64,000 nucleotides of DNA from Caulobacteraceae bacterium (GTDB lineage: Bacteria > Pseudomonadota > Alphaproteobacteria > Caulobacterales > Aquidulcibacteraceae). Within the stretch, counting starts at the first letter, position 1; the number at the start of each line of letters is the position of its first letter. This document shows, piece after piece, positions 57,968 to 64,000 of the stretch. The position numbers and the translations under genes were made by a program. Below the pieces are notes generated by a model. It did not search any database, was not told the DNA's origin, and worked only from the letters and a program-made list of their open reading frames with translations. The DNA is taken from contig WRPF01000001.1 in assembly GCA_009773335.1 (NCBI GenBank), forward strand, positions 62,001-126,000. Reading direction: 5' to 3'.

Positions 57968-58711
57968 CTAGGTCGCCTTGTCGACAAAATCGCCTGGCCG
58001 CACCTTATCCGGATTGCACCACGCTTCGCCATTTTTTTCCGAGCATACCGTTGCTTGTGCGCTTGGCGTGCAACGCAACGCTGGATCGCTGTCGGTCTTC
58101 TTGCGGGACGCTTCGTCGCTGCGCTGACGCAGGAGACCCTGCACTTCGCCATCCAGCCGCGCCGCCTCGGCCGGATCCGGCGTCAGCGCCCGTCGGCGTC
58201 GCAATTCCGCGAGGCGCGCTTCTATCTGTCCAATTCGGCGCTCGTAGATGCCTTCCCTGATGCTCAGGCACATGTCGTCCCACTCCCGGCGCAACTGGTC
58301 GATCCCGCCGGGATCGTTCAGGAGTGGATGTGTCGACCGGGTCCTGCGCTGATCGAGATTGTCCGAGCGCACACGATCGAGAAACGCCACGAGACCCTCG
58401 GCGCGCGCGTTGATCTGGGCCCGCTCCTCGATCTGCTTTGCGAGTCCAAGCGGGCGCCCCTCCGGGTAGATCACCGAAGCTTGTTCACGGTCGTGTGCAG
58501 GATTCAGAACCCGCCAATAGCAGAATCCGACGACGCCAAGACACAGGCTAAGTAGCGCGAGCCACGACAGAAGTCCGAGCGAATTGCCTGCTACGGCATC
58601 CTGCTGGTTCGGCGGATAGCCCTGGTAGATGATGATCGGACGATCGCTCTCGCGAATGATGTCCGGAAGCCCGCCGGGTCTTTTGACAGGTCCAACCATG
58701 GGCAGACTCAC
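57968..58711 (-). CDS. single-pass membrane protein with coiled coil, unknown
   Basis: I do not recognise this 247-residue protein. A cytoplasmic N-terminus (1-about 45) precedes one membrane segment (about 46-68, LGLLSWLALLSLCLGVVGFC) and a mostly helical, charged periplasmic part (for example IGQIEARLAELRRRRALTPD). Near the end, four Cys including CTPSAQATVCSEKNGEAWC suggest disulfides. It starts 10 bp after the TPR gene, so it is co-transcribed. Confidence 0.65.
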   Translation of the reverse strand: MSLPMVGPVKRPGGLPDIIRESDRPIIIYQGYPPNQQDAVAGNSLGLLSWLALLSLCLGVVGFCYWRVLNPAHDREQASVIYPEGRPLGLAKQIEERAQINARAEGLVAFLDRVRSDNLDQRRTRSTHPLLNDPGGIDQLRREWDDMCLSIREGIYERRIGQIEARLAELRRRRALTPDPAEAARLDGEVQGLLRQRSDEASRKKTDSDPALRCTPSAQATVCSEKNGEAWCNPDKVRPGDFVDKAT

Positions 58712-58721
58712 TCAACGCCGA

Positions 58722-61010
58722 TTAGCTCGGACGCCCCCCGCACTGCAGCGGAATGCCGGACAGACGATAGTATTCCTTCACCTCCGGCGCGGTTTGCTCG
58801 CCGTCGTTGTAGTTGATGCCCCTGCAGGCAAGCACGTAGCGTTGCCCGTAGGACAGCAGGCCCCCGAGATCGATCGTGGGCGGCAGGCCGGAATGACCGG
58901 ACTCCACGACCTGTCCCAGCATCTTTGCCGACACCCCTCGGTTGAACGCCTGGATGGAGCGTGACCAGCTTCTCAGCCGTTCGTCCGTGCGCGCCTCGCG
59001 CTGACCGCGACGCAACCAGTACATGCCCTCGTACAGAAGGGTTTCCGCACGTTCCTCGCCCTGTCCTGCGGCTGCGCAGAACCCTTGCTCGGCGGTCTGT
59101 CCGAACAGGATCTGCGCCTGGCAGGCCTGACGGCGGAACTGCGGTCGTTGCGCCAGGCTAAAGGCCTGCGCGGCCTGGTTCACGGCCAGTTCGCCGTCGC
59201 GCAGGAAGCTCCGATCGGTGGTGGAGCGCGCGCGGTCCGGCGTGACGGCGAGGGCGTGCTGCTGAGCCAGGGTAAGACGGCGGCTCGCGAGATACAGGCC
59301 CTCGGCGTTGCCTTCGACGCTGCCACTGTGGCGCCGTGCGAAGTACTGCAGCACCTGCTCCGCCTTCGGATAGGGCGGGCGGTCGATCAGCGGTCCGAGG
59401 GAAGGCTCGGAGCCCAGCCGCAGGTAGATGTGTCCGAGCGTGAGGCGCGCTTCCACGTTCTCATAGTTGAGAAAGATAGCGCACCTCAGGTCCGCTTCCG
59501 ATTCACGCAGGCTCGCCGGACGGGCCGCCGCGACCTCTGAGATCGTGCGGTAGTACAGATCGCCGCCGCCGGCGCCCACCAGCGGGTCGTTCTCGCGCGG
59601 AACGCCGGTGTTGGCGTATCGCGTGCGCGCAACCTCGACATAGATGCGCGACGCAAGCGCATCGCGATTTGCTGGCGGAAACTCCACATCGCCGCTCGGG
59701 CAGCGGGTGGTTGCTCCCGACAGGTCGAGCGCCTGCTTGAAGTTGGCGCGCGCGCTGTCGAGTTGGCCCTGCATCACGTGCGCGCGCGCGAGCGTGAGCA
59801 TGGTCAGCGGGCGGCGCGGCGCCAGTTTCAGCTGTTCGATCGCCTGCGCGATCTGACGTTGCCGTTCGCCCGGTTCGGATACGTTCGGGAGGTTGGCGAG
59901 GATCGTGCAGCCCAGTCCCCACCTTGCGTCTGCCGAGGACCCCGCCGACGCGGACGAGCGGCGTGTGTAGGCGTCGAAAGCGTAGCGCGCATACTGGAAG
60001 TGTTGCGCGGCGTCGGGCGCGAGCTGGCTGCCGACGCAATCAAGTGCGCCGACGCCGCTGATGCCCTGTGCTCCGGCGAGGGCCGAAAATCCGGGACTTT
60101 CCTGCAGGCCGGCGGCCTTCAGGTGTGCGATGCCGATCTGGAAGAACACATCCAGCAACTGTTCGCGGGTGGGGGCGGGCCGGCCCTCGAGCGCGCCGAT
60201 CGGATCGGTCGCGCCGATGCCCGTAGCGCAATCGATCGGCGCCGGATCCGGGCAGGCGGCGTCGATCGCTGCGGCGGCCGGTCCGAGGAAATCGATCGCC
60301 CGTTGCGCGTCGCTGCGCCGTTGTTCCCCATCCCTGCCCTGCGCGCGCAGCGCGTTCTGGCCGAGCGACTGGCCGAGTCGGAAGAGCCAGGACCGCCCGC
60401 GCGAAATCTCAGCGGGGGTCATGAGGCTCAGCACGCCGGGTCCGCCGCCGAGGCGAGCGCCGTCCTGGGCGAAGACGATCTTGAGGGCGCCGAACGCGCT
60501 CTCCTCGCCTGCGGGTCCGAGTTCGGCCAGACTCAACAGCGCGCGCTGGTACGCAACGCCGGGGTCGCTAGGACTCAGGGACGGGCTGGCCAGAAGGACG
60601 CGCGCCGCCTCGACCCGGCCCTTGGTCAGATAGGCCTGCACGAGTTCCAGCTGACCGGCGCGCAGCTCAGCCCGGAAAACCGGCTCAAAATCCTGCCCGG
60701 TGTTGACCGCCGCCTCGAGTTGGCGAATGGCGTCGTCGGGCCGTCCAGCGCGGGAAAAGGCGCGCCCGGAGTAAAAGCGCGCGCGTGCCGCCTCGACTCC
60801 GCGAGCGGTCGCGCTGACCCTGCGGCAAGTCTCCGCAACCTGCAATTGCAGCGAGGCGTCTGACGGATTCAGCGTCTCCAGCGAACTCTTTCCCAATTCC
60901 CTGATGCAGGCGTCAGTCCGCAGACGCTCCTGCGTCCAGGCATCCCCGGAGAATAACGATACCGTGATAGCCAACCCGGCTCCCACGATCGCAGACAAGG
61001 CCTTGCGCAT
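58722..61010 (-). CDS. large secreted TPR-type protein, unknown
   Basis: This is a 762-residue protein with a signal peptide (MRKALSAIVGAGLAITVSLF, probable cleavage near AWT-QE) and scattered tetratricopeptide-like helix pairs, for example FSRAGRPDDAIRQLEAAVNT and LARAHVMQGQLDSARANFKQ. More than ten cysteines are spread along the chain, as expected for an oxidising periplasm. TPR arrays usually scaffold other proteins; I infer a periplasmic scaffold for the three downstream membrane proteins. It is the first gene of the cluster and lies downstream of tRNA-Ser. Confidence 0.7.
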   Translation of the reverse strand: MRKALSAIVGAGLAITVSLFSGDAWTQERLRTDACIRELGKSSLETLNPSDASLQLQVAETCRRVSATARGVEAARARFYSGRAFSRAGRPDDAIRQLEAAVNTGQDFEPVFRAELRAGQLELVQAYLTKGRVEAARVLLASPSLSPSDPGVAYQRALLSLAELGPAGEESAFGALKIVFAQDGARLGGGPGVLSLMTPAEISRGRSWLFRLGQSLGQNALRAQGRDGEQRRSDAQRAIDFLGPAAAAIDAACPDPAPIDCATGIGATDPIGALEGRPAPTREQLLDVFFQIGIAHLKAAGLQESPGFSALAGAQGISGVGALDCVGSQLAPDAAQHFQYARYAFDAYTRRSSASAGSSADARWGLGCTILANLPNVSEPGERQRQIAQAIEQLKLAPRRPLTMLTLARAHVMQGQLDSARANFKQALDLSGATTRCPSGDVEFPPANRDALASRIYVEVARTRYANTGVPRENDPLVGAGGGDLYYRTISEVAAARPASLRESEADLRCAIFLNYENVEARLTLGHIYLRLGSEPSLGPLIDRPPYPKAEQVLQYFARRHSGSVEGNAEGLYLASRRLTLAQQHALAVTPDRARSTTDRSFLRDGELAVNQAAQAFSLAQRPQFRRQACQAQILFGQTAEQGFCAAAGQGEERAETLLYEGMYWLRRGQREARTDERLRSWSRSIQAFNRGVSAKMLGQVVESGHSGLPPTIDLGGLLSYGQRYVLACRGINYNDGEQTAPEVKEYYRLSGIPLQCGGRPS

Positions 61011-61223
61011 GCCATCCCCTCAATGCTGACGCGTAAGCACGCCCCTAGCCCCTCAATTTGTTAATGTTTATTACTTTCCGGGCGTCGGGTAAAGGCGGCG
61101 TGAGCGGGGCGGGCGCCAGACTCGTCAGATCGTCCGTCATCGCGGCTGGGGTTCTGCGCGGAGATGTCCACAGAGGGGTTGGCGACGTTTCCTGCGGTGA
61201 ATGACCCCGTGTTTCATGCCGCG

Positions 61224-61313
61224 TGGCGGATGGGGTGGGATTCGAACCCACGGTAAGCTTGCGCCTACGCCAGTTTTCAAGACTGGAGCCTTCAACCGCT
61301 CGGCCACCCATCC
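61224..61313 (-). tRNA. tRNA-Ser (anticodon UGA)
   Basis: The minus strand folds as a class II tRNA. The acceptor GGATGGG pairs with CCCATCC, followed by discriminator G and an encoded CCA. The anticodon loop CTTGAAA sits in stem CCAGT/ACTGG-like arms, with anticodon TGA (61277-61279) reading UCA. A long variable arm (GTAGGCGCAAGCTTAC) and the T arm GTGGGTTCGAATCCCAC confirm serine identity. Length is 90 nt including CCA. ORFs of 65-108 residues drawn across it in the track are shadows. Confidence 0.97.
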
Positions 61314-61324
61314 TTGCGCGCGGC

Positions 61325-61966
61325 TCAGGCGGCGCGGACTTCCGCTTCCGTCTTCGCGCGGATTTCGTCAAGCGTCACGCCCGGCGCCATTTCGAGAAGG
61401 GTGATCCCCCCTGTACCCTTCTTGTCGACATCGAACACGCCGAGGTCCGAGATCACGCGGTCGACGACGCGCACGCCTGTCAGCGGCAACCGGCAGGATT
61501 TGAGCAACTTCGGCGCGCCGTCCTTCGACGCGTGCTCCATCACCACGACAACGCGCTTGACGCCCGCGACAAGATCCATCGCGCCGCCCATGCCCTTGAC
61601 CATCTTGCCGGGCACCATCCAGTTCGCGAGGTCGCCCGTTTCAGACACCTCCATGGCGCCCAGGATCGAGAGGTCGATGTGGCCGCCGCGGATCATCGCG
61701 AAACTGTCGGACGATGAAAAATAGGACGTCTTCTCCAGTTCAGTGATCGTCTGCTTGCCCGCATTGATGAGGTCGGCGTCGACTTCGTCATCGTAAGGAA
61801 AGGGGCCCATGCCAAGCATTCCGTTCTCGGACTGGAGGGTCACCTCCATACCCGCAGGAATGAAGTTCGCGACCAGCGTGGGGATGCCGATCCCGAGATT
61901 CACATAGAACCCGTCGCGGAGTTCTTTCGCCGCGCGGGCGGCGAGTTCGTCGCGTGTCCAGGCCAT
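61325..61966 (-). CDS. scoB: 3-oxoacid CoA-transferase subunit B
   Basis: ScoB with ScoA moves CoA from succinyl-CoA to acetoacetate or another 3-oxoacid. The 213-residue protein shows [20 protein letters not shown] and the catalytic glutamate in [14 protein letters not shown], followed by [20 protein letters not shown]. The start at 61966 ([15 protein letters not shown]) overlaps the scoA TAA by one base (TAATG), so the two are coupled. The ORF-track start at 62116 adds a non-family extension inside scoA. Confidence 0.95.
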   Translation of the reverse strand: MAWTRDELAARAAKELRDGFYVNLGIGIPTLVANFIPAGMEVTLQSENGMLGMGPFPYDDEVDADLINAGKQTITELEKTSYFSSSDSFAMIRGGHIDLSILGAMEVSETGDLANWMVPGKMVKGMGGAMDLVAGVKRVVVVMEHASKDGAPKLLKSCRLPLTGVRVVDRVISDLGVFDVDKKGTGGITLLEMAPGVTLDEIRAKTEAEVRAA

Positions 61967-62673
61967 TATGCAGCCTCCCGCTTGCGCACGGTGCGCTGTT
62001 CGATCCGCTTCTCGAACGTCGCCTGCACGATGCGGTCGACGTAAATGCCCGGCGTATGGATCTGGTCGGGATCGAAGGATCCCACCGGAACGATCTCCTC
62101 GACCTCGGCGACGCAAACCTTTCCGGCCGTCGCCATCATCGGGTTGAAGTTTCGCGCGGTCTTGCGGAAGACGAGATTGCCCTCGGCGTCGCCCTTCCAG
62201 GCCTTCACGATCGAGAGGTCCGCTTTCAGGCCGGTTTCGAGCACGTAGGTCTCGCCGTCGAAGTCCCGGATATCCTTGCCTTCCGCCACCAGCGTGCCGA
62301 CACCGGTCTTGGTGTAGAAGCCTGCGATGCCGGCGCCTCCCGCACGAATGCGCTCAGCCAGGGTGCCTTGCGGATTGAATTCGAGCTGCAGTTCGCCGGA
62401 CAGGTATTGGCGCTCGAACTCCTTGTTTTCGCCGACGTAAGACGACACCATTTTCGCGATCTGCCGGGTCTTCAACAGCAGGCCGAGACCGAAGTCATCG
62501 ACGCCGGCGTTGTTGGAGATCACCGTCAGGTTCTTCGCCCCCGAATCCCTGAGCGCGACGATCAGGTTTTCCGGGATGCCGCAGAGGCCGAAGCCGCCGG
62601 ACATGACGGTCATGCCGTCGAATGTCAGGCCCTTCAGGGCCGTCGCCGCGTCGGGCAGGACTTTGTTCGCCAT
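61966..62673 (-). CDS. scoA: 3-oxoacid CoA-transferase subunit A
   Basis: The 235-residue alpha subunit has [20 protein letters not shown], the CoA-transferase family I signature, and [40 protein letters not shown] and [20 protein letters not shown]. It pairs with ScoB for ketone-body or polyhydroxybutyrate-derived acetoacetate use. AtoDA-type substrate range is not excluded. It probably starts its own transcript from the 220-bp gap upstream. Confidence 0.95.
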   Translation of the reverse strand: MANKVLPDAATALKGLTFDGMTVMSGGFGLCGIPENLIVALRDSGAKNLTVISNNAGVDDFGLGLLLKTRQIAKMVSSYVGENKEFERQYLSGELQLEFNPQGTLAERIRAGGAGIAGFYTKTGVGTLVAEGKDIRDFDGETYVLETGLKADLSIVKAWKGDAEGNLVFRKTARNFNPMMATAGKVCVAEVEEIVPVGSFDPDQIHTPGIYVDRIVQATFEKRIEQRTVRKREAA

Positions 62674-62767
62674 TGCACACTCTCGATGGGACCGGGGTGT
62701 GTAGGGCCGTGCGGGCCATGACGCAACGGCGGCGCAACATGATGACGAACCGGGCCTGAAACGAGGC

Positions 62768-62800
62768 GCGCCGGCCGCTGAGCCGGCGGCCGGCGCTTTT
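62768..62800 (+). terminator. strong hairpin between histidine phosphatase and scoA genes
   Basis: GCGCCGGCCGC-TGAGCCG-GCGGCCGGCGC is a perfect 11-bp GC stem followed on the plus strand by TTTT. Both flanking genes run leftward, and on that strand the tail is only CTCGTTTC. It may therefore stop phosphatase transcripts weakly, or antisense transcripts more strongly. Confidence 0.6.
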
Positions 62801-62894
62801 CTGGTTACCCAGGACGGTCACGCGAGCGAGGGACGAGAAGAGCGCGCCGTCAGGTGGAACTGTGCCTCGCTCAGCTTGAACCGCGCATGAACGC

Positions 62895-63614
62895 TCAGTC
62901 AGCAGCGAATATGGCCTCAAGGCTCGTACGGGACATGCCGTGCTTCAGCCAATTGTAGGGCGTCATGTTCACGGCCTTGACAATGATCCGCGTGATGTTC
63001 CCGCCGCCTGGCGCGACATCGAAGTCGATCACGTTCACGCAGCAGGTATCCTGCTCGAAGGCGGACGCCGCCTGGAGCCCCGCGCCACAGGCCCAGCTCA
63101 GGATCAACCGGTTCACGCCCTCATGGGCCACAACGAGCGTCGCCCCGCGATCCGCCGAGGGGGCATCTACCAGGACCAGCCGCCTGATCGATTCGATCGA
63201 TCGCGCCTGGGCCTCCGCGAAACTCTCCCCATCGAACATCCGGGCGCCGGGTTCGTGCGCCCGCCCGAACTCGGCCGCCATGGCCATTGCTGCTTCGGCG
63301 CGGCCATTGAAGGCGATGGTGCCTCCGCGGATCTCCTCCAGATCCGGTTCGTCTTCGAGCTGCGGCGGCCTTGCGCGCTGGGCGAGCACAATTTCGGCGG
63401 TTTCGCGCGTGCGCGCGAGTCCGGATGATACCGCACGCGTGATCACAGGCTCTGCGAGCGCGACCCCCGCCGTCTCAGCCTGCGCACGTCCTTCTTCGGT
63501 CAGCCGCGCCACCCGATGGTCACGTGCGCGCAGCACTTCGTCACTGAAATAGTCCACCCGTCCGTGGCGCATGAGATAGAGCCGGCGGCGAACGGGACGC
63601 AGCGAAGCCGTCAT
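62895..63614 (-). CDS. histidine phosphatase family protein
   Basis: This 239-residue protein is of the phosphoglycerate-mutase-like superfamily. The RHG motif is RLYLMRHGRVDYF (phospho-His 17), with SSGLARTRETAEIV and the second histidine in LVVAHEGVNRLILSW. Substrate cannot be read from sequence; the family includes alpha-ribazole phosphatase, sugar phosphatases and protein phosphatases. Its start overlaps the stop of the upstream CoA-transferase gene by four bases, so the two share a transcript. Confidence 0.88.
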   Translation of the reverse strand: MTASLRPVRRRLYLMRHGRVDYFSDEVLRARDHRVARLTEEGRAQAETAGVALAEPVITRAVSSGLARTRETAEIVLAQRARPPQLEDEPDLEEIRGGTIAFNGRAEAAMAMAAEFGRAHEPGARMFDGESFAEAQARSIESIRRLVLVDAPSADRGATLVVAHEGVNRLILSWACGAGLQAASAFEQDTCCVNVIDFDVAPGGGNITRIIVKAVNMTPYNWLKHGMSRTSLEAIFAAD

Positions 63615-64000
63615 GCGCCCGCCTTGAACTGCTCCACGATGGCGGGATCGACGCCCCAGTCGCGCAGCGCCTCCTCGGTGTGTGCGCCTACCTCGGGCGG
63701 CGGCCCTTGCACCTTCGACGCCGTGCGTGAAAACCGCGGCGCAACGTTCGGCTGTACGACGCCTTCCACGGTCACGAAGGTTTCACGGGCCTTGTTGTGC
63801 GCATGATCGGGCGCCTCGCCGAGCGACAGCACCGGCGCGAAGCACACGTCCGTGCCTTCCATCAGCACACACCACTCGTCGCGCGTCTTCGTGGCGATCA
63901 CCGCCGCGAGCTTCTCGGACAGCGATGGCCACGAAGCCCGGTCCATCTGCGCCTGGAATGCAGCGTCCCTGGCGAGCCCGGTCTTTTCAAGCAGCAATGC
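63611..64000 (-). CDS. CoA-transferase family III (AMACR-like), C-terminal part
   Basis: Only the C-terminal about 130 residues are in the window; the 5' end lies beyond 64000. FAPVLSLGEAPDHAHNKARE is the typical C-terminal segment of alpha-methylacyl-CoA racemases and class III CoA-transferases, followed by NVAPRFSRTASKV and HTEEALRDWGVDPA. The catalytic Asp is outside the window, so racemase and transferase cannot be told apart. The listed start in the ORF track (63997) is only the first in-window Met. Confidence 0.85.
   Translation of the reverse strand, partial: ALLLEKTGLARDAAFQAQMDRASWPSLSEKLAAVIATKTRDEWCVLMEGTDVCFAPVLSLGEAPDHAHNKARETFVTVEGVVQPNVAPRFSRTASKVQGPPPEVGAHTEEALRDWGVDPAIVEQFKAGA

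Noticed and set aside
61059-61073. CtrA-like box (TTAATGTTTATTAC) upstream of the TPR gene
   Set aside because: Spacing is 6 rather than 7 and the second half-site is imperfect, so it cannot be separated from chance in an AT-rich patch.
56407-61313. TPR/SNase cluster as an integrative element at tRNA-Ser
   Set aside because: The tRNA 3' end does face the cluster, but there is no integrase and no copy of the tRNA 3' end near 56.3 kb, and composition matches the flanks.
61045-61371. 108-aa minus-strand ORF across the tRNA-Ser gene, including a possible 31-aa ORF from 61140
   Set aside because: The middle is the tRNA read as protein (GRAVEGSSLENWRRRKL). The short C-terminal ORF has no clear ribosome site or family.

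Overview
This window is about 64 kb of high-GC, densely packed bacterial chromosome. Gene content points to an alphaproteobacterium, probably of the Caulobacterales/Hyphomonadaceae type. The clues are LpxI rather than LpxH, a fused IspDF, a PDH E1-beta carrying its own lipoyl domain, the dusB-ntrBC-ntrYX-hfq-hflX-mazG order, and a GTTC-N7-GTTC SOS box in front of lexA. The species assignment is inference. Almost everything is core chromosome. I see no transposase, integrase, phage gene, CRISPR array or toxin-antitoxin island.

Layout. 1-4.2 kb: lipid A genes (lpxD-fabZ-lpxA-lpxI-lpxB), overlapping or within a few bases of each other. 4.2-9.2 kb: gltA, gltX and a divergent comEC. 9.1-15.8 kb: leftward ppiD-trpE-trpG-trpD-trpC, then lexA with its own SOS box. 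15.8-19.2 kb: tpiA, secG, pyrG. 19.1-22.6 kb: small envelope proteins, a TetR regulator divergent from a DUF2855 gene over two phased operators, and rpmF with a strong terminator. 22.7-32.9 kb: eno, a beta-propeller protein, ftsB, then a PDH region (pdhA, pdhB, pdhC, lpd) interleaved with small membrane and accessory genes. 32.9-36.6 kb: an acyl-CoA/ACP synthetase divergent from lipA over a perfect palindrome, then ratA/coq10 and cinA. 36.7-40.5 kb: an MFS/spermidine-synthase fusion and ispDF. 40.6-51.0 kb: the nitrogen-regulation cluster, with a D-amino-acid transaminase inserted before hfq. 51.1-56.3 kb: PhnP-like hydrolase, tatD, holB, tmk, dacC and a SPOR protein. 56.4-61.0 kb: a four-gene envelope cluster of unknown function (TPR protein, two single-pass membrane proteins, membrane-anchored SNase-like protein). 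61.2-64 kb: tRNA-Ser(UGA), a 3-oxoacid CoA-transferase pair, a histidine phosphatase and a truncated class III CoA-transferase.

The most interesting points are these. NtrC lacks the sigma54-contacting GAFTGA loop. A palindromic repeat is inserted in frame into the pdhB interdomain linker. The four-gene TPR/SNase cluster ends in a 14-bp perfect hairpin. The TetR operators lie exactly 20 bp apart. A 20-bp palindrome separates the acyl-CoA synthetase from lipA. All eight convergent gene pairs meet with overlap or at most a 6-bp gap, four of them sharing a YTAG stop tetranucleotide. Function calls rest on motif recognition alone; no database search was possible.
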